Origin: Saussurea involucrata | Taxonomy: Eukaryota; Streptophyta; Magnoliopsida; Asterales; Asteraceae | Assembly: GCA_033807775.1 (NCBI GenBank) | Contig: CM066313.1 | Location: 61,488,484-61,552,483 of the forward strand | Reading direction: 5' to 3' | DNA length: 64,000 nt | Shown: piece by piece, positions 24,252-36,239 of the stretch | Numbering within the stretch: position 1 is the first letter of the stretch | Layout of the letters: every line of letters begins with the position of its first letter | The notes under the pieces: model-generated | The model's input: only the letters and a program-made list of their open reading frames with translations | Database searches by the model: none | Told to the model about the DNA's origin: nothing | Program-made: the position numbers and the translations under genes

Positions 24252-26343
24252 TCAAGTATCGTGAGCTTCTATGGAGGTAAGAGGAGGTTCTTGAGGACGA
24301 GGTACAATAAGTGCGTGTGATTTGTTTTCACGTCTGAGAACGTGTCTCAATTTGTGAAACCAAATCGGGATGTTCTGAGTGTTTAACTTTTCTTTGTTAA
24401 GAAAAGCTCTTAGGGTTATGTCAATCGTAGTGTTTTCATTTTGGGCAATCTACAAAATTTAACAAAGTTAATATAGTATTTTCAATATTAATTATTAAGC
24501 AAATTAATTACCCTTTCGTTTTCTAAAAACATTAATTTGCATATAATCTAGGATCCAATATTGCAAAACAAATGAAACGGTTAGGTGACCTTTATCCCGT
24601 CCATTTAATCCAACAAGGTAGATAACGTTTATCGATTACATCGAATGTAATTCCTAGCATTATGGGATCCTTAACAACTTGTTTGTTAATTGGCATGTTT
24701 GATCCCATCTATGCCTTGGGTTTCTAATGCTTAGGTGACCTTTATCACAAAAGATTCCCAATCAAGTCATCCGACTTTAAACAACGTGTGAAACTTACAT
24801 CCATGCGGTTAGGTGACCTTCTTCCCACAAGGACATAAGAATCACCTCATCCATCTCTAGACAATCCAAGTGGTTAGGTGACCTTTATCCCACAAGGGTG
24901 TCATAGTGACGTATTGAGTGTTTCTCAAAAGGACGGCATAGACTTGCATTTTGAAAAAAGGGATTTATAATGTTTTATAATTCTAGTTTTAAAACATTTT
25001 ATTGCATGCATTCAAAGATACATGGCACTTTGATAATTTGAAACTTATTTCTCCTCAAATGGTTCCTATTAGTTTAAATAAAATCTTTATTTTATCAACT
25101 AATTATGTGTCATCAATTATTAATATCAAATATTGATATTTGAGTTTGAGTTTGAGCACTATAAGAACCACTTATAGTCTATTAATAAACATTTTTATTA
25201 ATTTAGACTATGAGTTTGTATGAGTTTTGAAATCCCTATTTTAAATCTCAAAAACTTTTAGTACCATATTATTGTATGCATCCAATATTCAAAGTTCTCT
25301 TTTAAGAAACTATTTCTCAAAATTTAACATCTCTATTTTAAATAATTTGGTTAATTTAAAATCTCTATTTTAAAAACATGTTCATTTAAAATCTAATTTT
25401 AAAATTTGTCGCTTCATTTTAAACAATTTTAAATAAGCGCGTTTGAACCAATTTTATGTTCTTTACTAGCATGCAATATCCTATATTTTAACGCATCAAA
25501 AAGAACATAATATGTCACGTATATTGCATGCAACTAATAATACATGACACTTGGAGTTTGTATGAGTTTTAAAATCGTCATTTTAACTTACTTTGATATT
25601 TCAAAATTTTACGGGTTTTAGAATATAACTCATTTTATTTATAAAACCCATTTTAACCATTTTTCCTTTAAAATGTAACTTTTGAAAAGACAAACTCCAT
25701 ATGTTGATTTCCAATTGCATATAAATTATTATCTAGCAATTAAAGTCCTATTTCAACCATGCAAGATAACAATAAAGCAAATAACCAACAAACATAATGT
25801 AAAAGTGCAATAAACAAGCCATTTTAACTAATGACAATTCTTGCAACCACATGCATGAATTATCAAGTCTATTCCTAAGGGACAAGGGACCAAAAAAAAC
25901 TTGATGCTCCCACTTGCAAAAACATCCATATGCATGCAAGATCTTCAAGACTCTATGAAGTGTTGTATAGCTCCTCATCGATTCCGAGAAATGGTAGTGA
26001 ACTTCACCAAGAGGCTTCCATTCTTAAATCTTTGTACATTTATGTAAAATACTAATCTATCATTCAACTTTTACATAAAAAATTACAAAGATGAAACAAA
26101 ACCTATTTACTATTACATACCTTATGAATAATAAATATTACATATTTTTGAATAAAACAACACAACCAACAACAAAGGGTCCATGGCTTGTTTATGCACA
26201 AACATCCATAAAAATAAAAAACACAAAACATCAAGATTTTTATTTTAAAGGCAACTTTTATGACCAAAATGCATGCAAAATTTTGGTCACATAAAATAAT
26301 ACTTTTTAACTATAAAACAACAAGTTGCCAAAAAAGAAAAACA
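24252..26343 (-). other. 5' leader region of element C
   Basis: About 2 kb with no recognisable protein. It holds a cluster of TTAGGTGACC repeats (24580-24900) and long AT-rich stretches with TTTTAAA-like words. It lies between the 5' LTR and gag and is unusually long for a copia leader. Confidence 0.5.
24575..24900. repeat. Dispersed TTAGGTGACC repeat cluster in element C
   Basis: GGTTAGGTGACCTTTATCCC or a close variant begins near 24579, 24731 (CTTAGGTGACC), 24808 and 24872, generally followed by a CACAAG stretch. Units are 60-150 bases apart and imperfect. Confidence 0.8.
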
Positions 26344-26912
26344 TGTATGAACCTTTCATGCAATATGAAATTCATCCATGGTTTCCAAAAACCAAAAAAA
26401 GCATGTGCTTGAGTTTGGCCGAAACCAAGGAGAGGAGAGAGAGAGAGAGAGCTTTTTTCCTTTTTGTTTTTTACAAGTATGTTGGTGATTTTGCATGTTT
26501 ACTTTATTTTAAATCAAGAGCATGTGCTCTTCCTTTTTGCCACCCAATATGACCAATCAAAGGGAGGAAGGCCATGCGTAAATACCAAACAAACCCTTCT
26601 AGTTTGAGATAGTTAAAATCACATTTTAACTATCTTAAACTTTCTCCTCAAGTCCCTCCTTACAATTTTTGTTACATAATAAATCCATCATATGTATTAA
26701 CAAACTAATATTTATCATTTGCATCTAATATTATAAATTATATTCAATAATATAATTAATAATATTTATCAAGAATATAATTAATATTTATAAAGAATCA
26801 AATTCTTATAAATATCAATTCGGTGTTTACTTGTTATATGGTGTGACCTTATAGGATCATATATTACCGGTAATATTATTTTATAATCATTCTTGAGCAT
26901 ATAGAACCAACA
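26344..26912 (-). repeat. 5' LTR of element C
   Basis: From about 26409 it matches the left copy with some ten substitutions; 26344-26408 matches only loosely (TGTATGAACCTTT versus TGTATG..GAACCTTT with a gap), so this end is provisional. Confidence 0.7.
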
Positions 26913-26917
26913 CCTTT
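26913..26917. repeat. Target-site duplication of C, right copy (CCTTT)
   Basis: Matches 19829-19833. Confidence 0.75.
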
Positions 26918-26920
26918 TTG

Positions 26921-29900
26921 TCAAATAAACTGGTACTTTGCATCATCATATTCTTTTAAAGCATGAACAATCTTTAGAAGAAGTACATTTCTCAGAGTAA
27001 GCCTTCTATCAATCTTTTCTATGATTTCTTGTATCTCTTCAACTAGTTTTCCTCTTGATATCCTTTTCTCCAGATTGTGTTTGATAAACCTCAAAGTTCC
27101 AGAACAATATTTAGCCACTTCATCTGGTCTGAAGAAAATCTTTTCTTTTCTGTTGTTCCTCAGGAAAACTCCTAACTCTGGATATCTTACAATATTTCCA
27201 CTCTTCAGAAGATTCAACTGTTCATGATCATTGTTTGGCTTGGAGAGATATACATATGGTCTTTGTAAATATAGAGCAATTTGAAAATCTGTATATCCAT
27301 ACCATCTCAAAATGTAAAACATAGCACTTCTTAACACATCCAATGCTCCTCTCTCCTTTTTGTATTTACTACAGTCTTTATTTGCCAAAAGACTATACAG
27401 TCTGTAGAAATCTGTTACTGAAATCTTGTCAAAATCAGCCTCAGTGAAATAATAAACTTTTCCATATTCTCTCAAAACCTCAAATGCATAATACTCATTC
27501 TTCCTGAATTTCTTTACCATCAATTCTCTTATTCCAGTGATTAAGAAATCTGAGTATATTGCTTCTTTTGGTTTTCCTATGCATCTTGACAATTCTCCAC
27601 AAAACAAATGAGAGATTTTTGGCTTATCATGATACACACTAAGAAAGTTGACTTCTCTTGGTTGAAAGAAGTTTGGTAGATCATACTCCAGAAAATAACC
27701 ATTAACATCAATAGGTATTACTTCTTCATTAGCCTCATATTTTTCTGGTTGATCTGCATCTTTCATTTGAACATCTTGTGAAGACACATCTGGAATTTCT
27801 TCTTCAACTCTTTCTGAATAAACTCCATTTACTTCATATTCAGCAGGAAATACAAAGTCTTTGTGTAGCAACTTCTTTGGGTTTTCTTCTGAGAGCATCC
27901 ATTCATCGCAATCTTTGACTCTTTTTCTGAGATCCAATCTTTCTTTGATGTGTCTTTTGCATTTTCTTTTTAGAATTGCCTCTTCACCTTCAGTATTTAC
28001 TGCCATTTCTACTAACAACCATTGTAAAGTAGCATTACTATACTTTACCAGATCATTTAATCTGAAAAACTCTCTTACTCCAGAAACTATATATAAAAAT
28101 CATTCATTCTCAACTCCTTCAGTAATAAATCCACGACCTCCAATTTCAACAATAGGATTTTTGATTGGATGACTCAAGTTACACTTCTCTTTCCCTGCTT
28201 CAATTGCCAACTGAAAATCATAGAAGTACATATTTATTACATAAATCCCCAGAATTCTTCTGCATTCAAGTTCTATCCAAGATTCTTCAGTACAAGCAAA
28301 GAACTTCACCAGAAACACTTGATCATTTAGAAACAATCTATGGAAGTCAAAATTCGTCATACTCACTTTCAGATTCCCTTCCTTCTGAACTGTTAAGCTC
28401 ACATATTTCAGTCCATCAAATTCATTAATCTGAAACTCCAGTACTTTCAAATTGCTTTCTGAACATGTAGTCTTTCATCAGGTTTTCTGAATCTGTTAGA
28501 AGCTTCCACATAAATCATCTGAACTCTTTCATATAAGAACCCATCAATAAAGCTCTCAATAATCACTGAGTCATCTCCTGTGCAGTAAAGATATTCATAC
28601 GTTTCTTCTGGAAATACATCTTTGAAAAAATGATTGACAAGTGGAGTGTCACTCATTTCAAGAATAAAGTCACATACAGGTTCTTTCAGAATTGGTAACT
28701 CAAACTTTGAAATTTCAATAGGCTTTCTGAATACATACTCCTCAGGCATAAAATAATCCTCAATTCTGTCAAACTCCCTTTTATTTGCTCCCAGTTCCTC
28801 ACTAAAATGTAGTTGAAACTCATTTTGAAACTTCTATGAATAATCAACTGAGTGATCCTCTTCTCCCAACAAATCAATAGGCCTCACAGTTCTGATAACT
28901 CTTTGAACTTTCTGAACATTAAGAGCTCTGACCAACTCACTATGCATTCTCCTTATCAGAATCTCATTCAACCTTCTTTCTTCTATCTCAGAGTTAAGAA
29001 GTTCAACTCTGGCATAAGGAACAATTTATGTACAAGTATTCACTTCAGAACTTTCAATCAAACTTTCCTTAAAAGAATCATTCAAATTCACATCAAGACT
29101 ATCTTCAGAAGAATCTGACATCACTTATTCTGCAATAACATTCTGATTTGTCATTATAACTTCATCTGATCCAAAAATGCTTTTTTTCTTTTCAACCTCA
29201 TTATTCTGATCTGTCATGATTACATCATCTGTCACAATGCTTTCATCTGCTACTATCACTTCAGTTTCATCTGAGTTCACCTTCAACTCAGTATTCAATT
29301 CTAATTCCCCTGTTTTGTCAGTACCTTCTTCAGAAGACTTTTCATGTACCACTTTATCAGTTTCCATGGCTTCTTCAGTGTCCGAACTTATTTCATGAAC
29401 CTCCACTGACTTTTCAACATCTGCTGATTCACCAACCATCTTTTCAAACTTTTGTGAATTCTGAACATTCTCTGAATTCTGAACCTCTGCATCTGCTAAC
29501 TGCATATCTGCTAATTCAAAATCTGCTAACTCAATATCTGCTGACTTTTCAACATTTTCTAACTCATCAGTGCTTTGTTTATCAACCTCAGTACTTTGCT
29601 TTTGCCTTTTCTCCCCCTTTTGATGATCATGAGGATCATTATCATCAAATTTTCTTTTTAAGTGCTGAGTTGATTCTGATTCAAGTTCAGCCACAGATAC
29701 AAACATAATGGCTTTGAAACACTAGCTAAAGTTGAACTGACAACTTGTAACAATGAAGATTTCAAATTCTCCATATTCTTGAAAAGTTCCCTTTGAAATT
29801 CTGACATTTCATCCTTGATCTCCTTTTTGTGAGCATCCAAGGAGTCTTTCATTTTATCCACTTTTGACTCAACAGAATTTGCTTTCCCTTCCAACATAAT

Positions 29901-31845
29901 CTTTCAAAGAGTCAACAGTATTCTCCAATTTTTCAACTTTCTCACCCAATATCTGATTTTGTTTCTGAATCTTTTCAAATTTAGAATTTTCTAACAGTGA
30001 ACCTAGAACAACAGATGGTCCAGTTTTCATGTGCTCAGGGAGCTCATGGCCTGTAGATGCCACAAAGATATCATGTACAACAGATGCACTGTTTAAGGAG
30101 GCTTTTAGGATGTTCACCTCCCTAGGACTTCCATCCAATCCTTGACAACCAATATTAGTAGTGTCTATGGATGTTATTACAGGAATACGAAATTCCTGTG
30201 ATGTGCTAGTGTTGAAAGGATTTTCAGGCTCAAATTGAATTTTACTGTGCAATTCATACTCTATGTGTTGAATAAAATCTTGGGATTTATCACCTCCCTC
30301 CAAATGAGTTTGGTATGGTTCCCCTGTTTGTTTTGAAACAGTAGCATGTTGAAATGCTTCTGAGTGGCTAGGGATGGGTTGTTCAAGTTCCACCATGGGC
30401 TCCATGGTGTTTTCTTCAATGTTGATCACCAAGGGTTGTGAACCAACAGTAGATGTGGTTGCCCGGATTAATTTGGCTGGATCAGAATTATCTCTTTCTG
30501 TTTCTAATTCTGTTAACATTCTCTCATCCTCACCTCTCTCTTTATGTTTTTCACTTTCCATGCTAACCAATCTCTCTGAATTTTCCCTCTCAATTCTCTC
30601 AGAATGTTCTCCCACCTGAACATTCTCCCCCTCTTTATTTTGATTAGACCTCTCACCTCTCATCTCAGGTTGTTCCTCATGGGTAGGGGCTTGAGGCTGA
30701 TCAAGTCCCATTGAGGTGCAATATGCTTTTAAAATCTCACTCTCCCTTGGAATATATTGCCTAAGTGACTTTGGAAGAGGTTTGTGATTTGGAAAATTTT
30801 CAATTTTAAGAGAAGAAATCATTTTACCCATGTAGAAGATTGGCCCATGCTCCTCATTTGATCTTCTTGGATTATTTCTGTCTTGATCCATTGCGTACCA
30901 GATCACCAACTGCCAATACCTCTGATAACGTATATAAGTGAGTATCTTATCCTTTGTTCTTCTTTCTTTTGACTTCTGATTCCTCTCAAAAGTATTCTTC
31001 ATATCTTCACATAGAATAGAAGTATAATCATAATACCTATTTTTCACTAACCCATGAAAGATCTGCAAAATTTGCCTCGAACCTTGATCTAAAGAACTGT
31101 TCTTCCCAGATAGACACTTGTTGATTATATTGAAGAAACATGCCCAGATTGGTGGCAATTTGTTTCTTCTAAATAAGCTTAGAGTCTTCAATTCTTCATT
31201 ATACCCTAATCTTCTAACATCGCCTATTAATTCCTCTGTTAATGGAGAATCTTCATAATCTGATCTCCCCTGTAAATCATCCTTTTCTGGTAGCCTCAGC
31301 ATTGTTCTCATAAATTGTATATTCAAAGTTATAGTGACTCCCCCTATTTCAGATACAAAATTGTTACCTTGTAACTCCAAATGCTTCCACCACTGCTGAA
31401 TATACTGAACAGGAACCGATTTCCTCATTGTAAACCATTTCTTAAAAGGATGGTACTTCACCAATTCTATGATTATCCTATGTTCTTTTTTGAATCTAGT
31501 TTCATCAAGTAGTAACACACAGTTGTTTTCAATCAACTCCAAATACTCACTCTCAGGAACAATCCTCTCACCAGAATTAGATCTTCCAGACATTACTGAC
31601 CTAACCGCACTTTGTTCATGTTGGATGTTTTCATTTCCCCCATCTATATCTCTTTCAGATTCAACCATATGTTCATCCCCTGCTTCTCCTTCATCATTTC
31701 CTAGCACCATGTTTTCTCCTATTGCCCCTTCTTCTACGGCTCTATTCTCAGGCCTCTGTACTTCATCATCCTCTGAATCTGACGAGGATTCCATCAATGA
31801 TTTTGCAGAGTGTAATGAAACTGGTCGACTTCTAGTACCAGACAT
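26921..31845 (-). pseudogene. Extra 3' ORF of Sirevirus B, broken
   Basis: The start is the ATG at 31845, with a TATA-like box 113 bases upstream. The first 650 codons are open to 29869. Residues 1-100 are acidic and Ser-rich; about 120-330 is the conserved N-terminal domain (YIQQWWKHL, TITLNIQFMRTMLRLPE, PPIWACFFNIINKCLS, YYDYTSI); then a Glu/Ser/Pro-rich region and coiled coil (about 29990-29870). Next comes an acidic stretch with repeats of SADxE and LADxE (29125-29706). The conserved C-terminal domain (28018-26921) contains YGKVYYFTEADFDKISVTDFYRLY and FRPDEVAKYCSGTL. Frame changes lie near 29890, 29680, 29120, 28750, 28450 and 28060. The N-terminal domain aligns with A and the C-terminal domain with both A and D. 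Function is unknown; no membrane segment was identified. Confidence 0.8.
29610..29618 (-). other. In-frame polypurine tract inside the B extra ORF
   Basis: AGGGGGAGA on the minus strand, encoding the GE of HQKGEK. It is identical to the core of the B 3' polypurine tract, and the same tract sits at the aligned place in A (40762) and D (50339). Confidence 0.7.
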
Positions 31846-32818
31846 GATTGTGATATAGAATATAAAAAGAAAACAAGATCAAAGAACTCTGGATTTATGC
31901 GTATCTCACTTTTCGCTCTTGGAATTCAAATAAATTTGAAAGAGGGATTTTAAGGTCTATTTAAAAGCCGCGAAGCTGAAAGGTTTCAAACGGTGAAAAG
32001 TTACTTTTTGTCAGAGTTTTAACGGATTCGAACACTGTGAAGTACCACAAAAGATATTAAATGAAACGTGGCATCATCAATTTAATAAGAAGCTGACACG
32101 TGTTATTTGATAGAAATTAACACAAGTTAAAAGTTCTGAATAACACGCTCAGAAGTCTGAGAATGCATACCTAGAAGTTCTGAGTATACAGTTCAAAAGA
32201 AATTCCCTTAGAATCAAAATTCATTTAAAATCAACTTCTGATTAATATTAAGCATTTAATCATCCAGAAGTAGTTTTAAACAGATAGAAAACTATTTTAT
32301 CTTCAAAATTCTGTCCTTTTGATGATTTGTAATTTCTGGAAATCATTTAAAATCTAACATCTGACCTTGAAAACCATTTTAAGGATTCAGAAGTAGTTTG
32401 AACAAGTGAAAAAAAATTATCATTGAAAGCTTGTTCTCCTTTGAATGATTAGAGATGAGAAAACAATATACAAACCTTATAAGCACCTCAGAATGATATC
32501 TGAAAGATTTCAATGCTCCCCCTTGACTTTAGCATATACTCAAACACATGTTAGACACAAAGAATAAAAAAATAGAACAAAAATAACTTAACAACATATT
32601 GAAACATTTGTAATTCTCATAAATGTATTCTGAAAGGTAGTCAGAAGTTCTGATTAACCTATTCAGAATTAAAGAATTTTAAGATAGATTTCTGTAGTAT
32701 TGACTCAGAAGTTCTGAACTCAAGAGTCAGAGTTCTGAACAAGAAAGTCAGAGTTCTGAGTACATTACTAAAAAAATCGTACTTAGAAAAATATTCATTT
32801 CTGAAAAATGACAAATAT
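31846..32818 (-). other. Gap between pol and extra ORF in Sirevirus B
   Basis: Non-coding. It contains one AGGGGGAGC tract (minus strand, 32523-32515), about 15 TTCTGA/TCAGAA words between 32100 and 32830, and a TATA-like TTTTAAATA at 31966-31958. Confidence 0.65.
31958..31966 (-). promoter_or_regulatory. TATA-like box upstream of the B extra ORF
   Basis: Minus strand TTTTAAATA, 113 bases before the ATG at 31845. Confidence 0.4.
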
Positions 32819-32830
32819 ACTCAATTTGTT
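32100..32830. repeat. TTCTGA/TCAGAA word cluster in B
   Basis: Fifteen exact copies by my count in 730 bases, many paired as the palindrome TCAGAAGTTCTGA (near 32640 and 32704). The same word fills the LTR right half and recurs in pol and the extra ORF. Confidence 0.85.
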
Positions 32831-35800
32831 AGATTAAGCATTCCTATTTTACATATGAGAAAAGTGAACCTTTTGTGATCAAGAGGCTCTGTGAACAAGT
32901 CAGCCAATTGATACTTTGTAAGCACAAAGTGCATTTCTATTGTTCCCTTTCCACATAATCCTTAATAAAATGATACCTTACATCAATATACTTGGTCTTT
33001 GAGTGCTGAACAAGATTCTGAGTAATTGCAATAGCACTTTCTGAATCACAATATATGGGAATTTTGTTGAGTTGATATCCATAATCCATGAGTTGTGTTC
33101 TCATCCACAAAGTTTGAGAACAGCAGGCAACAACAGCTACATACTCTGCTTCAGCAGTGGATGTGGATACACAATTTTGCTTCTTTGAAGCCCAACTCAC
33201 TATTTTGTCTCCCAAAAAGTGACAAGCACCAGAAGTACTCTTTCTGTCCAATCTACTTCCTGCATGATCAGCATCAGTAAAAGCAGTCAGTTTAAAGTCA
33301 GTTTCTTTTGGATACCAAAGGCCCAAATCATGTGAACCTTTGAGATATCTTAAGATCCTTTTAACAGCCAACAAATGAGATTCTTTTGGATTAGATTGAA
33401 ATCTAGCACATAAACATGTAGCAAACATGATATCTGGTCTACTTGCAATCAGATAAAGCAAAGATCCAATCATGCCTCTATAAAGCTTCTTATCTACTGA
33501 AACTCCAGAGAGATCAGCATCTAACTTGACATTTGTTGCCATTGGTGTTCTCATAGCAGCACAATCAAACATTGTAAACTTTTTTAAGATATCTTTAACA
33601 TATTTTCCTTGATTTATGAAAATCCCATTTGATAATTGTTTTACTTGAAGACCAAGGAAAAAATTTAATTCTCCCATCATGCTCATTTCAAATTCTTATT
33701 TCATGACTTCAGAGAATTCATTACAAAGATCTGCACTTGTAGAACCAAATATGATATCATCTACATATATCTGAATTAATATCAACTCATCACCTTGTTT
33801 CTTTAAGAATAAAGTAGTATCAATTTTACCTTTCTTGAAGCCAGATTTTAATAAATGTTGAGTTAGAGTGTCATACCAGGCTCTTGGTGCTTGTTTCAGA
33901 CCATACAATGCTTTATCTAAAACATAAACATGATCTGGAAACTCAGGATCAATAAAACCTTCTGGTTGATAGACATAAACCTCTTCATTAAGTATACCAT
34001 TCAGAAAAGTTGATTTGACATCCATTTGGTACACTTTGAAGTTCTTGCGTGCAACATATGCCAAGAATATTTTGATTGCTTCTATTCTTGCTACAGGTGC
34101 AAATGTCTCATCATAGTCTATTCCTTCTTGTTGAGAATATCCCTTTGCAACCAATCTAGCCTTATTTCTGACTACAACACCTGACTCATCTTTCTTGTTT
34201 CTGAATACCCATTTTGTTCCAATAATAGATTTTCCTTCAGGTTTTGGAACAAGTCTCCATACTTTGTTTCTTTCAAACTGTAGCAATTCATCTTGCATTG
34301 CTAAAATCCAGTCTGGATCCTCTAGGGCTTCATTGGCTTTCTTAGGTTCAATCGCACTTAAAAATCCTGCAAACATTGCTTCATTTGATGTTGCAGATCT
34401 AGTCTGCACTCCCACTGATGGATCTCCTATCACTTGATGAATAGGATGGTCTTTTGTCCATTTGTTTGAACTAGGAAGCACATCAATCTCTAAAAAATTA
34501 TTGTTTGTATCATTCTCATCAATAATAACTTGTAATTCTGAACTGTCCCCTTGTTCTGGTACTTGTTGAGGTGAAACATCCAAGTTTGGATTCTGAGAAG
34601 TAGAGTCAGAATTCTGAATGACTTGTTCAGAGTTCTGAGTACCCTGACCAGAAGTCTGAGTACCTTGTCCAGAATTCTGAGTACCATGCCCATAATTCTG
34701 AGTACTAAGCTCAGAAGTTTCATCACTTGTATTGATCAACTTTGGACATTCCTCAGATGGACCAGTATCAGAAATTACAGTTGTTTGAACTACTTCTGAA
34801 GTTCCCTTTTTCATTTCTTGAACCATTTTAGGATTCTCAAAATCTGCATAAGATTCAGAAGTTAGTTCCAGAAATGCATCCTTAAACAATAAATTGAGTT
34901 CTGAACAGTTAGGATTAGAATCTGATTCAGAAGTCATTTTTGTCTTATCCTGTTTGAGTTCTGAACTGTGCTGTTCAGAAGTCTTCATTCTTGACTCATC
35001 AAATGTGACATTGATGCTTTCCATTATCCTCTTGGTTCTTCTGTTGTATAGTCTGAATGCTTTGGAAGTTAGTGAGTAACCAACAAAGTATCCTTCATCT
35101 GCCTTTTTATCAAATTTACCAAGATTTTCTCTGTCTTTGAGAACATAGCATCTGCAACCAAAAACATGAAAAAACTTAATTAGTGGTTTTCTTTTGTTAA
35201 TCAGTTCATAAGCAGTTTTATTTAATATCTTATTGATCAAAGTTCTATTCTGTGTGAAACAAGCAGTAGCAATTGCTTCAGCCCATAGGAAGGTTGGAAG
35301 GTTTGAATAGGCCAACATAGTTCTTGCAGCTTCAACTAGAGTCATGTTCTTTCTTTCAACAACACCATTTTGTTTTGGAGTTTTAACAGCAGAAAAGTTA
35401 TGAGAAATTCCAAAACTTTGCAAAAAGTTCAGAAGAGTCTCATTTCTGAACTCTGTTCCATTATTCCAACACTTGAATTCTTTTGATGAATATAATCAGT
35501 GTTTCAGCAGCCTCAGATTTTGCTCTTAAGAATTCAACCCATGTGTATCTTGAATACTCGTCAACAATGACAAGTATATACTTCTTTCCTCCCATTGATT
35601 GAACTGAAATAGGACCACACAAATCTGTATGTAGCATCTCTAATGGTGACATGCATGAAGAATCCATTTTCAACTTGTGAGAACTCTTCTTCATCTTGCC
35701 CATTTCACATGCTGAACATAATGATTCCTTCTCGAATTTGATCTTTGGAAGTCCTTTGACCAATTGTTTGCCACAAGATTGTTCATATCCTTGAAGTTCA

Positions 35801-36235
35801 AATGAGAACATCTTCTGTGCCATAGCCAACATTCATTTGCAGTTGCATTTGACAACAGACATACTGGGGTTAAAGCTTGAATCTTTGAGAAATTAACCAC
35901 AAATAAGTCCATATGTCTTTTGGCCCAAAACACTTTTATATCCTTCTCAGTCAGAATTAAGCAACCTGTTATGCTGAACTTGATCTGACAGAAACTATCT
36001 AAAAATTGACTTATGCTGAACAAATTATTGTGTAAGCCTTCCACATAGAAAACTTTATGACCGGTCAGATCTCCTTTTGTTAAATCCCCATAACCTCTAA
36101 CTTGTCCTTTACTGTTATTGCCAAAGTTTACTGCTCCTCCAACCTTTTCTGTGAAATTTGTCAGAGAAGACTTATGACCTGTCATGTGTCTTGAAGCTCC
36201 AGAATCTAAAAACCACACATGACAGCCCTGCAAAA
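32819..36235 (-). pseudogene. pol (protease, integrase, RT, RNase H) of Sirevirus B, lightly broken
   Basis: Protease D-S-G near 36200 (VWFLDSGASRHMTG); integrase finger WLWHRRCSHLNF and CSACEMGKMKK; core HTDLCGP, then N-N-G-T-E-F at about 35465-35445 where the family has D-N-G-T-E-F, then GVVERKN. RT carries Y-V-D-D at 33767-33756. RNase H ends with DVRYHFIKDYVE followed by a frameshift near 32940 and a tail (QLADLFTEPLD) to about 32819. Breaks: frameshifts near 35800 and 35470, a stop at 33698-33696 and the late frameshift. A Gln/Ser-rich repeat of GQGTQNS type (about 34710-34600) lies between integrase and RT. Overall the copy is recent enough to read almost end to end. The Asp-to-Asn change removes the second DDE residue, so integrase would be inactive even if the frames were intact. 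Confidence 0.9.
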
Positions 36236-36239
36236 ACAG

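Larger units (their letters stand above)
19834..26912 (-). mobile_element. Element C: decayed Ty1/copia element inserted in B
   Basis: It has paired LTR copies (19834-20447 and about 26344-26912) and a 5-base target duplication CCTTT at 19829-19833 and 26913-26917. The left LTR is preceded on the minus strand by a purine tract (AAGTGGGAGAT). Coding remnants on the minus strand show a copia gag and RNase H tail. The two LTRs differ by about ten substitutions over the 500 well-aligned bases plus a rearranged left end. I see no standard tRNA-Met primer-binding site, so the inner edge of the right LTR is uncertain. Confidence 0.8.

Noticed and set aside
24575..24900. Spaced direct repeats suggestive of a CRISPR array.
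   Set aside because: Units are few, unevenly spaced and imperfect, in a plant retrotransposon leader with no cas-like genes.
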